A DNA stretch of 64,000 bases from CAVUPF01 sp963743285 (GTDB lineage: Bacteria; Actinomycetota; Thermoleophilia; Solirubrobacterales; 70-9), in assembly GCA_963743285.1 (NCBI GenBank), contig CAVUPF010000004.1, positions 186,001 through 250,000 of the forward strand, read 5' to 3'. Of this stretch, positions 25,097-33,890 are shown piece by piece. The stretch's first letter is position 1. The number at the start of each line of letters is the position of its first letter. Below the pieces are notes generated by a model. The model was not told the DNA's origin. It saw only the letters and a list, made by a program, of their open reading frames with translations, and did no database searches. The translations under genes were made by a program, and so were the position numbers.

Positions 25097-25102
25097 AGCC
25101 TA
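25097..25102 (-). promoter_or_regulatory. -10 box TAGGCT of dapF, containing the miaA stop codon
   Basis: TAGGCT on the minus strand ends nine bases before the GTG at 25087. Its TAG is the miaA stop. Confidence 0.45.
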
Positions 25103-25828
25103 TTGGCCGAGCGCGGCGACGATCTCGGCGGCCACCTCGGCGTCGCTGCGCCCAGTGCGGTCGATCGTCTGAACCCTCGCCATCTTCCGCATCCAGGTCA
25201 GCTGGCGTCGGGCGTAGTTGCGCGAGCGCTTCTTCATCCGCTCGACGTCACCACCCAGCAGCTCCTCGAAGCCGAGCGCCTTGCGCGCGGTCCGCGACGG
25301 CCCCGCCGCTTCGGCCCGGCGCACCTCCGCCGCCGCGCCGCCGGCGACGATTGCTTCGGCTCGTGCGTCGATTCGCTCGTAGAGCCGCCTGCGGTCCATG
25401 TCCAGCCCGAAGATTGCCGTCGGGTGCCGCGTGTCGGGTGCCCAGAGCTCCGAGTCCTCTGTCCCGGGCGGCACCTTGACCAGCGACAACTGCGCCAGAG
25501 CCGCGCGCAGATACAGCCCGGTCCCTCCGACCACGATTGGCCATCGCCCAGCTTCAAGGGCAGCGTCGATCTCGGCATGGGCGAGCCGCATGTAATCCCC
25601 CACCGAGAAGGGCTGGGTGACGGGCACGAACCCGACCAGCCGATGCTCGAGCTTCTTTCGCTCCTCGGCCGTCGCGGCTCCGGTCAGCGTTCCCAGTCCC
25701 TCGTACACCTGCAGCGCATCGCAGGAGATCGCCACCGCGTCGCCCCCCAGCAAACCAGCTACGGCGATCGCGACCCCGGTCTTGCCAACCCCGGTCGGCC
25801 CGAAAATGGCGACAACACTCACGCCCAT
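25100..25828 (-). CDS. miaA: tRNA dimethylallyltransferase MiaA, short form
   Basis: About 242 residues against the usual 300 or so. MiaA adds a dimethylallyl group to A37 of tRNAs reading UNN codons. The P-loop GPTGVGKT (9-16), SCDALQVYEGL, the FSVGDYMRLA segment and GGTGLYLRAAL are intact, as is the end RKALGFEEL and ARRQLTWMRKM. The middle stretch with the DPxxAxxIxxNDxxRxxRALE motif is absent: LAQLSLVKVPPG joins directly to TRHPTAIFGLDMDR. I start at ATG 25828; an upstream ATG at 25885 adds 19 non-conserved residues. Confidence 0.85.
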   Translation of the reverse strand: MGVSVVAIFGPTGVGKTGVAIAVAGLLGGDAVAISCDALQVYEGLGTLTGAATAEERKKLEHRLVGFVPVTQPFSVGDYMRLAHAEIDAALEAGRWPIVVGGTGLYLRAALAQLSLVKVPPGTEDSELWAPDTRHPTAIFGLDMDRRRLYERIDARAEAIVAGGAAAEVRRAEAAGPSRTARKALGFEELLGGDVERMKKRSRNYARRQLTWMRKMARVQTIDRTGRSDAEVAAEIVAALGQ

Positions 25829-25903
25829 GATGAGTGCAGCGTCGGGGAAGCCCCGAACGTCTGGTGCTGGGTTCGCATAGGCCAAACGGTGAGAGCCGCG
25901 CTG

Positions 25904-27242
25904 CTATCGGAGGGAAAGCTGCGAGAGGGGCTTCGCCGACACTCCACCTAGAGTGGTCGAAGTGGCAGTTGTTATCTCCACCCCAACCAGGTCGCCAGTG
26001 TTCGCGACCCCATCGAAGTTAACCGTCTTGTTGTGCCGAGTCCGCCCGCGCAGTCGGGTCGGATCCGTGCGGCTCGGCCCCTCGACCAGCACCTCCATCT
26101 CACGCCCGACGAAGCGCTGCGCACGTTCGGTGGCCCGCCTCTGCACCAGCGCCACGAGTCGCCCGATCCGCTCCCGCTTCACCCCATGCGGCACCTGGGC
26201 CTCCATCGTCGCGGCCTCAGTTTCGCGCCGCGGTGAGAAGACGAACGTGAAGGCCCCGTCGTAGCCGACCTCTTCGACGACCTCCAGAGTCTGCGCGAAG
26301 TCGGCCTCTGTCTCGCCCGGGAAGCCGACAATGATGTCGGTGGTGATCGCACAGTCAGGGACATGCTCGCGGATCAGGGCGACGCGGTCCATGTAGCGCT
26401 GCCGATCATAGGTACGCCGCATCCGCTTGAGGATGGCGCTGGAGCCAGACTGGAGCGGTAGGTGGATGTGCTCGCACAGTGAGGGCAACTCGGCGTGGGC
26501 GCGGATCACGTCCTCCTTCATGTCCTTCGGGTGCGGGCTGGTGTAGCGGATGCGATCGATGCCCTTCACCGAGTCGATCCGCGCCAGCAGCTCGGCGAAG
26601 CCGATCCGGCGGTCCTTCGGCAGCTCGCGCCCGTAGCTGTTGACATTCTGGCCGAGCAGGGTGACCTCTCGCACCCCCTCAGCGGCCAGCGCTTCGACCT
26701 CGGCGATCAGCTCATCGGGGTCGCGGCTCTCCTCGCGGCCGCGGGTAGAGGGGACGATGCAGTACGCAGCAGACGCAATTGCAGCCCTGAGAGATCTGAA
26801 GCCAGCCCTGGAACTCGCGCTCGCGACGGGTCGGCAGGTGCCCGGAGAAATCCTCGAACTCGAAATATCCTTGTGCGCTCAGCGAGTCGGAGTTGAGGAA
26901 CTCGGCCAGCTTGTGGATCTGACCCGGACCGAAGGCGACGTCGACGAAGGGAAAGCGCTGAAAGACCTCGTCCTTGACCGATTGCGCCCAACAGCCGCCG
27001 ACCCCGACGACCCGCTCCGGGTCCTCGGACTTCAGCCGCTTTGCCTCGCCGAGATGGGCGACGAGGCGACTGTCGGCCGACTCGCGGATCGAACAGGTGT
27101 TGAAAAGGATCAGATCGGCTCCGTCGCGATCGGCGGCTTCCTCGTAGCCCAGCGACTCAAGCATGCCACGCATCCGCTCGGAGTCATGCACGTTCATCTG
27201 GCACCCGAAGGTGGTGAGGTGGTAGCGCCTGCCTCGACTCAT
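25904..27242 (-). pseudogene. miaB: tRNA methylthiotransferase MiaB, frameshifted
   Basis: MiaB adds a methylthio group to i6A37 of tRNA, acting after MiaA. The N-terminal domain (GCQMN, NTCSIRESAD, GGCWAQ cysteines) and the radical-SAM and TRAM domains are all present but in two frames. The shift falls inside the radical-SAM cluster motif: after QGCNCVC one extra base (around 26765-26770) breaks the frame, and the next frame resumes with YCIVPSTRGREE and continues to 25904. Frame one alone stops at 26712. Corrected length is about 445 residues, normal for MiaB. An assembly error is the simplest explanation. Confidence 0.85.
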
Positions 27243-27250
27243 CGGAGCCG

Positions 27251-27256
27251 AGGTTA
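27251..27256 (-). promoter_or_regulatory. -10 box TAACCT of miaB
   Basis: TAACCT on the minus strand ends eight bases before the ATG at 27242, and no ribosome site is visible. Confidence 0.4.
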
Positions 27257-27269
27257 GCGCCCGCCGGCG

Positions 27270-27548
27270 CTACTTGACCGTGGAAGTGGTGCCGCGCGGA
27301 GCGTCGCTCTCCTCTTGCTCGATTTCCTTGCCGGCTTTCAGCAGCTCTGGTGCCTTCGCCTTCTCCTCGTCCTGGCCGTGCAGCACGGCGAAGGTCGTCG
27401 CGCCGCCGACCAGGATCGCGAACCAGAGGATGATCAGCGGGAAGGCTCGGCCTGGGAACTGCTCGGAACGCAGCCCGAACAGACTGACCACAACAGCCGA
27501 GACCGCGAGGCCGATTCCGAACATGAAGAAGAGAGTTTCATGGCTCAT
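27270..27548 (-). CDS. Small two-helix membrane protein of unknown function
   Basis: A 92-residue protein with two predicted membrane helices (about 7-25 and 36-57) and a charged, Glu/Lys-rich C-terminal tail of 35 residues. I recognise no family. It starts in an ATGA overlap with the recA stop, so it is translationally coupled to recA, and it occupies the place where recX sits in many bacteria. Coupling and coding-like composition support a real gene. Function unknown. Confidence 0.7.
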   Translation of the reverse strand: MSHETLFFMFGIGLAVSAVVVSLFGLRSEQFPGRAFPLIILWFAILVGGATTFAVLHGQDEEKAKAPELLKAGKEIEQEESDAPRGTTSTVK

Positions 27549-28669
27549 CTGGCGGCGCGAATCCTATCCGCTCGCAGCGGCCCTAAGCAGCTTGCTGCTC
27601 TGCCACCGGCGGCACCTGCAGCCTCGGCGCCGTCGCCGTCGATTCCCAGCTTGGCGCGCACCCCGGCATCGATCTCGGCGGCGAGCTCCGGGTTGTCGGC
27701 GAGGAACTGCTTGGCGTTGTTGCGCCCCTGGCCGAGCCGGATCTCCCCGTAAGAGAAGAAGGAGCCCGACTTCTGGACCAGCTCGTGCTCGATGCCGAAG
27801 TCGATCAGGCCGCCCTCGCGCGAGATGCCGACCCCGTACTCGATGTCGAACTCGGCCTGGCGAAACGGCGCCGCCACCTTGTTCTTGACGACTTTGACCC
27901 GGACCCGGTTGCCGACCGCTTCGGTCCCCTCCTTGAGGGTCTCGATGCGGCGGATGTCGAGGCGCTGTGAGGCATAGAACTTCAGCGCCCGCCCACCCGG
28001 CTGCGTCTCCGGCGAGCCGTACTGGACGCCGATCTTTTCGCGGATCTGGTTGGTGAAAATGCAAACGGTGTTGGTGCGGTTGAGGTTGCCGGCCAGTTTG
28101 CGCAGCGCCTGTGACATCAGACGCGCTTGGAGGCCGACCGTCTGGTCGCCGATCTGGCCGTCCAGCTCAGCTTTCGGCGTGAGCGCCGCGACCGAGTCGA
28201 TCGCGACCACGTCGATGGCGCCGGAGGCGATCAGGCGATCGGCGATCTGCAGTGCCTGCTCGCCGAAGTCGGGCTGGGAGACGAGCAACTCGTCGGTGTC
28301 GACGCCGATCGCCCGCGCGTAGACCGGGTCCAGCGCGTGCTCGGTGTCGATGAACGCGCAGACACCGCCGCGGAGCTGAGCCTCGGCGATGATGTGGTTG
28401 ACCAGCGTCGTCTTCCCAGAGGACTCCGGACCGAAGATCTCGACGATCCGCCCGCAGGGGACGCCGCCGATGCCGAGCGCTAGGTCCAGGGCCAAAGCGC
28501 CGGTCGAGATCGTTTCGACTTGCACCTTGCTGTTGGCGCCGAGGCGCATCAGCGTGCCCTCCCCGAAGTCCCGCTCGATCTGGGTCACCGCGGCCTCGAG
28601 GGCCGCGTCCTTCGCCTTGGCGTCCTTCGCCGAGGCGTCCTTCAAGCTCGCCTTCTTATCTGTAGCCAT
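27545..28669 (-). CDS. recA: Recombinase RecA
   Basis: A 374-residue RecA. Walker A GPESSGKTT, the VVAIDSVAALTPKAE Walker B region, loop 1 and the Q194-type INQIREKIGVQYG segment are all present. It forms filaments for homologous recombination and SOS induction. The C-terminal tail is Ala/Arg-rich rather than acidic. I start at ATG 28669 (MATDKKASLKD); longer frames run into the upstream gene. No clear GAAC-N4-GTTC LexA box is seen just upstream. Confidence 0.95.
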   Translation of the reverse strand: MATDKKASLKDASAKDAKAKDAALEAAVTQIERDFGEGTLMRLGANSKVQVETISTGALALDLALGIGGVPCGRIVEIFGPESSGKTTLVNHIIAEAQLRGGVCAFIDTEHALDPVYARAIGVDTDELLVSQPDFGEQALQIADRLIASGAIDVVAIDSVAALTPKAELDGQIGDQTVGLQARLMSQALRKLAGNLNRTNTVCIFTNQIREKIGVQYGSPETQPGGRALKFYASQRLDIRRIETLKEGTEAVGNRVRVKVVKNKVAAPFRQAEFDIEYGVGISREGGLIDFGIEHELVQKSGSFFSYGEIRLGQGRNNAKQFLADNPELAAEIDAGVRAKLGIDGDGAEAAGAAGGRAASCLGPLRADRIRAAR

Positions 28670-28678
28670 GGTCGTCGC

Positions 28679-28684
28679 AAGATA
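28679..28684 (-). promoter_or_regulatory. -10 box TATCTT of recA
   Basis: TATCTT on the minus strand ends nine bases before the ATG at 28669. The expected leader is about three bases. Confidence 0.4.
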
Positions 28685-28771
28685 GTGGCCTGCTCGGACG
28701 GCCTCGAGGCGGCTCGCGCGCGCTACAAACCGCGCCGAGACGATGCAGCGCGCCCCCCGCAACATGGCGCC

Positions 28772-30053
28772 CTACAGAGGCGACTCGTCGGCCGCGGAGC
28801 AGGATCCGCAGCAAGTGCATGCCGACCAGAGCCGAGCGCTCACGGATGTCGCCGCGCCCACCGGGGATCACCGGGTCGCGGGCAAGCGCGGCCCCGTCGG
28901 CGAGGCGCACGTTAAGACAGACGTAGCCAACCGGCTTCCCTCACTCCCCCCCTCCGGCCCGGCGATCCCGGTGATCGAGACCGCCACGTCGGCCTCGAAG
29001 CGCTTCAGCGCGCCGATCGCCATCGCCTCGGCGACCTGCGGCGAGACCGCGCCATGGGTGTCGATCAGGCTCGGATCGACACCCAGCAACTCTGTCTTTG
29101 CCTGGTTGGAGTAGGCGACCACGCTGCCCGCCATGTAGGCGGATGCGCCGGGTCGGTCGGTGATCCGCGCCGCCAGCAGCCCACCGCTGCAGGACTCCGC
29201 CAGGCCAAGGCGCCGCCCGGCGAGCAGACCCGCCACCTGCGCATCGATCGTCTCGCCGTCGAGGCTGAACAGGTGGCGCGGATGGCGCGCTGCCCAGTGC
29301 CCCCTTCAGCGCCTCGGCCTCCGCCTCTGCGCCGTCTCGGTAGCGAACGTCGATCTCGATCTCCCCCCGACGCAGGCAAGTGGTGATCTCCAGGCTGGCG
29401 AGGCCCACACCGTCAGCCTCGATCTCCCGCAGGCTCTTCGCGATCTCCGACTCCGGGATACCGAACATCCGCAGCGTGTAGCCATGCAGTGGCGTCGCCC
29501 GGGCGAGCACGCCCCTGACCGGGAGGGTGGCGATCGCTGTCGGCCACATCGGTTGCAGCTCGCGCGGCGGCCCCGGCAGGACGACGATAACGCGCTTACC
29601 CGCCGGCACGACCAGGCCGGGAGCGGTGCCCACTGGGTCGAGCGCGATCGCACCCTTGGGAACCATTGCCTGCTTGCGGTTGGCGGCCCGGACCGCCTCT
29701 TCGTCAAAGCTGAAGCGCCGCGCGAAGCCGCGCAGGATCGCCGCAATCTTGCCCTCCATCGCCTCGTCGAGCACCAGATCGCGGCCCGCAAAGCGGGCGA
29801 CGACCTCCGCGGTGAGGTCGTCGGCAGTCGGCCCGAGGCCGCCGGAGGTGACGATCAGGTCCATGCCCTCGGCGGCCAGGAAGCTCAGTGCCGCCCCGAG
29901 GTCGTCGGGGCGGTCGCCGACCACGAGGATATGGGCGACATCGACGCCGAGCCCAGCCAGTCGTTCGGAGACCCAGGGCCCGTTGCGATCTCCGATCCGA
30001 CCAGTCAGGACCTCCGTCCCGGTCACCACTATCCCCGCCCGAACCTCGGTCAC
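28772..30053 (-). pseudogene. cinA: CinA family protein (nicotinamide-nucleotide amidohydrolase), frameshifted
   Basis: The N-terminal MocF-like domain (VVTGTEVLTG, TSGGLGPTADD, LPGPPREL) is intact to about residue 250. One extra base near 29293-29304 (G runs on the coding strand) moves the C-terminal PncC domain (GRRLGLAESCSGGLLAARITDRPG, SITGIAGPEGG) into another frame. A missing G near 28936-28941 shifts it again to KPVGYVCLNVRLADG. A third shift near 28780-28800 would give a natural end RAADESPL with stop 28772-28774; otherwise the frame runs on into recA. CinA deamidates NMN and is often next to recA. The start ATG overlaps the RodZ-like stop by four bases. Confidence 0.8.
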
Positions 30054-30814
30054 GTGCAGGTCGGCCGTTCGCCGTCAGAAAGCTTTTCGAGCTTGCCGCT
30101 GGAGCCGATCGAGTACCCGATCGGGCTGGCCGTTTCCGGAATGCTCGCCTGCTGTCCGTCTGTCTTCATCAAGACTTCGCCGTTGCCGAAAGAAACCGTG
30201 AAGCTACCGGAGTGGAATGGGCCCTCCTGTGTCCCGGCACTGAGAACCCGCCCGTCGATCAGCGGTTTGCCGGAGGCATCGAGCAGGCAGACCCAGACTT
30301 CTGCCTTGGCCGCGAGACGGACCGAGACGATCGACGGGCGAATCCGTTCGGCCTTTTCGCGAGCCTGAGTCCGATGTCGCGCGTTCGGGACGCGTGCCGC
30401 TCCGGTCTTCAGCGGGCCTTCTCCGCCGCTCGACAAACCGACCACGACCAGCACCGCGATCAAGCCGATCGTGACGATCGCGGTCCAGGCCCCGGTTGAG
30501 AGCCTGGGCCCGAGCCGAGGCGACCGGGGGGAGGCGCCGGCGGGCTCAGCCAGGATCGCCCGCTCGCCACCCACAGCTGTCTCGGCGCCGTGCCGGTAAT
30601 CGTCGGCCAGCCGCTCGCCGTCCAGGCCGAGGAAGGAGGCATAGGTGCGAACGAAGCTGCGAGTGTAGGAGCCCCCCGGCAGCACATCCCACTCTTCGTT
30701 CTCGATCGCCCGCAGATAGCGAGTCCGGATCTTGGTCGCAGCCTCAACCTCGGAAAGGTCGATTTTGCGGCGATTCCGCGCCTCGCGAAGGGTGGCTCCA
30801 ATACCAGTGTCCAC
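30050..30814 (-). CDS. RodZ-like helix-turn-helix membrane protein
   Basis: A 254-residue protein. An N-terminal HTH_25 domain (about 6-70, with LREARNRRKIDLSEVEAATKIRTRYLRAIE) is followed by a linker, one membrane helix (about 143-165) and an external DUF4115-type domain (SVRLAAKAEVWVCLLDASGKPLI). RodZ links MreB to the wall machinery. In actinobacteria without MreB the role is less clear. Start GTG 30814. It is coupled to cinA by ATGA, and ftsK lies upstream. Confidence 0.8.
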   Translation of the reverse strand: MDTGIGATLREARNRRKIDLSEVEAATKIRTRYLRAIENEEWDVLPGGSYTRSFVRTYASFLGLDGERLADDYRHGAETAVGGERAILAEPAGASPRSPRLGPRLSTGAWTAIVTIGLIAVLVVVGLSSGGEGPLKTGAARVPNARHRTQAREKAERIRPSIVSVRLAAKAEVWVCLLDASGKPLIDGRVLSAGTQEGPFHSGSFTVSFGNGEVLMKTDGQQASIPETASPIGYSIGSSGKLEKLSDGERPTCT

Positions 30815-30859
30815 CCTCCTATTGTGGCCGTTCGGCTCGGCTCGGAGTAAGAAGCCTGA

Positions 30860-32989
30860 CTAGGCCTCGCGGTCGGCCTCCACGCCGACCGGCGGGGCAG
30901 GCGCCTCTGGCCCGAGCACGCGGTTCAGATCGGCGGCGGTGATCAGCACCTGGCGGGGCTTGGAGCCCTCATACCCAGAGATCACCCCGCGCCGCTCGAG
31001 CATGTCGATCAGCCGCCCGGCACGCGTGTAGCCGACCCGTAGGCGGCGCTGGATCATCGAGACCGAGGCGGTGTCGGTTTGCACGACGAGCCGGATCGCC
31101 TCGTCGAGCAGGTCGTCGCTGTCGGGGTCGAAGCCCCCGTCGGCCCCCTCTTCAGCGACCTCCTCGCGGGTCTCCAGCAACTCCGCCTCGAACTCCGGCT
31201 CACCTTGCCTGGCCCAGTGCCTGGTGATCCGCGCGATCTCCTCCTCGGTGATGAACGCCCCCTGGACGCGCTGAAGCTTCGAGGTCCCCGCCCCGCGAAA
31301 GAGCATGTCGCCCTGGCCCAGTAGTGCCTCGGCGCCGCCCTGGTCGAGGATCACCCGCGAGTCGGTCTGCGAGGAGACGGCGAAGGCGATTCGGGCCGGG
31401 ATGTTCACCTTGATCGTGCCGGTGATGATGTCGGTCGAGGGACGCTGGGTGGCCAGCACCAGGTGGATCCCGGTGGCACGGGACTTCTGCGCGAGACGGA
31501 TGATCGAGTCCTCGACCTCGGACGGGGCCACCATCATCAGGTCTGCGAGCTCGTCGATCACGCAGAGGATGTGTGGGAGCGACGCCTCTCCAGCCCTGGC
31601 GCGGGCCCGATTCAACTCGCCGAGGTTGCGGCAGCGCGCCTCGCCCATGATCCCGTAACGGCTCTCCATCTCCCCGATCAGGTTGGCAAGCACGTTGGCG
31701 GCAAGGCGCGGTGAGGTCACCACCGGGGTCAGCAGGTGCGGGATGTTCTCGTAATGGTTGAGCTCGACCTGCTTGGGGTCGACCAGCACCAGACGCACAT
31801 CGTTGGGCGAGGCCTGCATCAGGATCGAGGAGAGGATCGCGTTGACGCACCCCGACTTGCCCGAGCCGGTGGTGCCGGCGACCAGCACGTGCGGCATCTT
31901 TGCCAGGTCGGTCCAGACGGCGTTTCCGTCGATCCCTTTGCCGAGCCAGGCGACCAGCGGCGAGGTCTTCTCAGGGCGACTTGCATAGATATCGCCAAGG
32001 CGGACGATCCGCCGCCGTGTGTTCGGTACCTCGACCCCGACCGCCTGCTTGCCGGGGATCGGGGCGAGGATTCGAATGTCGGTCGAAGCGAGCCCGTAGG
32101 CAAGGTCGTTGGCCAGCTCGGTGACTTTCTTCACCTTGATGCCGGGCGCCAGGCGTAGCTCATAGCGAGAGACGTGGGGGCCGCTGACGACACCGACGAT
32201 CCGCGCCTCGACCCCGAAGTGACCGAGCGTCTCGACCAATTTGCGGCCAATCGTCTCGTGATCGCGCGGGTCCGGGCCCTTGTCCGCCTTGCTTCTCTCG
32301 AGCACCTTCGCAGGTGGCGGTCGATAATCGATCTCCTCGGACATGGTTACCCCGCGGGCCTGGCCCATGGGCGTAAGCCTCACAGGCTCGACCCGTGCAC
32401 CGACCACCTCAGCCCCCCCATCTGGGGACTCGATGGCTCCTAGCTCTTGCTGAAAGTCATCAGCCTCCGCCTCGTCAACCTCATCCTCTACAAGGGCAAC
32501 CGTGGGCTCGAGCTCATCCACCTCCGGATAGGCGCTCATCACATCGGTCGGCCCCGCTTCGGTATCCATCAGCCGCGTCTCGCGCTGCGCTTGCCAGGAG
32601 GCGCGAGTCCGAGCGACCGTGCGCGCAGCATCGCTGCCGCCACGAAAGAGGCCGTGAACGCCGCGTCCAAGCCCCCGCAACACAGCCGAGATCGAGGCTC
32701 CGGTCACCAGCACCCCCCCGACCAACAGCACCAAGACGGTGAAGATCCGCGCCCCAACCTTCCCGAACAAGTAGGTCAGCCCGGTCTCAAGCCCATACCC
32801 GACCTTTCCCCCATCCCAGCCAAAGAAGAGCACGAAGATCAGATAGACGCCCGAGGCGATGAGAAAGAGCCCGATCAGATCGAGGTGCCGCTGCTCCAGG
32901 GCCCTCGGCAGGTGCGGCTTGGGCATATGAGCCTTGGCTCTCCCCTTCGGCCGCCGCGCAGCGGCGCGCCGTTTCTTACGCACGAACAT
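30860..32989 (-). CDS. ftsK: DNA translocase FtsK/SpoIIIE
   Basis: A 709-residue translocase. The N-terminus has basic residues and two or three membrane helices (about 35-115), fewer than the four of E. coli FtsK. An acidic linker follows, then alpha and beta domains with Walker A VAGTTGSGKSGCVNAIL, Walker B HILCVIDELADLMM and ATQRPSTDIITG, and a C-terminal winged-helix gamma domain for orienting sequences. It pumps chromosomal DNA at the division septum. I choose ATG 32989 (MFVRKKRR) over the ATG 30 bases upstream. Confidence 0.92.
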   Translation of the reverse strand: MFVRKKRRAAARRPKGRAKAHMPKPHLPRALEQRHLDLIGLFLIASGVYLIFVLFFGWDGGKVGYGLETGLTYLFGKVGARIFTVLVLLVGGVLVTGASISAVLRGLGRGVHGLFRGGSDAARTVARTRASWQAQRETRLMDTEAGPTDVMSAYPEVDELEPTVALVEDEVDEAEADDFQQELGAIESPDGGAEVVGARVEPVRLTPMGQARGVTMSEEIDYRPPPAKVLERSKADKGPDPRDHETIGRKLVETLGHFGVEARIVGVVSGPHVSRYELRLAPGIKVKKVTELANDLAYGLASTDIRILAPIPGKQAVGVEVPNTRRRIVRLGDIYASRPEKTSPLVAWLGKGIDGNAVWTDLAKMPHVLVAGTTGSGKSGCVNAILSSILMQASPNDVRLVLVDPKQVELNHYENIPHLLTPVVTSPRLAANVLANLIGEMESRYGIMGEARCRNLGELNRARARAGEASLPHILCVIDELADLMMVAPSEVEDSIIRLAQKSRATGIHLVLATQRPSTDIITGTIKVNIPARIAFAVSSQTDSRVILDQGGAEALLGQGDMLFRGAGTSKLQRVQGAFITEEEIARITRHWARQGEPEFEAELLETREEVAEEGADGGFDPDSDDLLDEAIRLVVQTDTASVSMIQRRLRVGYTRAGRLIDMLERRGVISGYEGSKPRQVLITAADLNRVLGPEAPAPPVGVEADREA

Positions 32990-33121
32990 AGGCACACGGT
33001 TCGACGCCCATCCACCCACCCCTGCGCATGTCGCACTGCGCGGGCAGGCGGGGTGGAGCTACTCGTACTTTTCCGCGCAGATCGCGCGACGATAGCCGTC
33101 CGCTCCACGAAAAGGTTAGGC

Positions 33122-33170
33122 GCGGCCCTGCCGGTGGCTTTAAATTCCGGGTAAAACCACCCTGGGCCGC
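33122..33170. repeat. Nested inverted repeat upstream of a two-component system
   Basis: Arms GCGGCCC (33122-33128) and GGGCCGC (33164-33170) enclose GGTGG/CCACC (33133-33137, 33157-33161) and TTTA/TAAA (33139-33142, 33152-33155). The whole can fold as one 49-base hairpin. It ends 13 bases before the -10 of the response regulator and could be an operator, a 3'-end hairpin or chance. The rest of the gap 32990-33195 shows nothing else I recognise. Confidence 0.4.
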
Positions 33171-33183
33171 ATAAAGAGCGGGC

Positions 33184-33189
33184 TAACAT
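33184..33189 (+). promoter_or_regulatory. -10 box TAACAT of the OmpR-type regulator gene
   Basis: TAACAT ends six bases before the ATG at 33196, giving a leaderless start. Confidence 0.5.
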
Positions 33190-33195
33190 CAACGC

Positions 33196-33888
33196 ATGCT
33201 GACCAACAGCGATCCCGCTGGCGGCCGCGTTCTCGTGGTCGAGGATGACACCGACATCGCCGATGTCCTGCGCCGCTCGCTGCGCAATGAGGGCTATGAG
33301 GTGCGGACCTCGGCGGACGGAGTAGATGCGCTCGACGTCGCCGCCGGCTTCGTCCCAGACCTTGTCGTCCTCGATCTCGGCCTGCCTCGGCTCGACGGTG
33401 TCGAGGTCTGCAAGCAGCTTCGCGCCGATGGCGACGTACCGATTCTGATGCTGACCGCCCGCGCTGAGACCGAGGACCGCGTCGCCGGCCTCGACAGCGG
33501 TGCCGATGATTACCTGGTCAAGCCCTTCGAGCGCCAGGAGCTTTTGGCCCGGATCCGGGCTCTACTGCGGCGCCGCCCGCCGCGCGGAGCGGCGTCTCTC
33601 GATGTCGCCGACCTGCTGCTCAACCCCGACACCCGCGAGGTGCGGCGAAAAGACCGCGAGATCGAGCTGACCAACCGCGAGTTCGAGCTGCTCGAGTACC
33701 TGATGCGCAACCAGCGTCTGGTCGTCTCTCGCGAGCGGCTGCTGGACGAGGTCTGGGGATATGACCCGATGGCGGCGACCAACACGATCGATGTCTTCAT
33801 CTCCAACCTGCGGCGCAAGTTGGAGGCGGGCGGGGAGCCGCGGCTGCTCCACACCAAACGCGGCGCCGGCTACGTGCTCAAGGAGTAG
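33196..33888 (+). CDS. Two-component response regulator, OmpR/MprA family
   Basis: A 230-residue regulator with a receiver domain (Asp16/17 acid pocket in VVEDDTD, phosphoacceptor Asp60 in VVLDLGLPRLDG, Lys in LVKPFE) and a winged-helix domain ending TKRGAGYVLKE. The sensor kinase gene follows two bases after the stop. The pair resembles MprAB/TcrXY-type envelope-stress systems of actinobacteria. The regulon cannot be inferred beyond likely autoregulation. Confidence 0.9.
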   Translation: MLTNSDPAGGRVLVVEDDTDIADVLRRSLRNEGYEVRTSADGVDALDVAAGFVPDLVVLDLGLPRLDGVEVCKQLRADGDVPILMLTARAETEDRVAGLDSGADDYLVKPFERQELLARIRALLRRRPPRGAASLDVADLLLNPDTREVRRKDREIELTNREFELLEYLMRNQRLVVSRERLLDEVWGYDPMAATNTIDVFISNLRRKLEAGGEPRLLHTKRGAGYVLKE

Positions 33889-33890
33889 GC

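Noticed and set aside
28656..28910. 84-codon frame overlapping the recA start
   Set aside because: Its first part is the displaced C-terminal end of cinA. The remainder runs through the recA promoter and is Arg-rich without homology.
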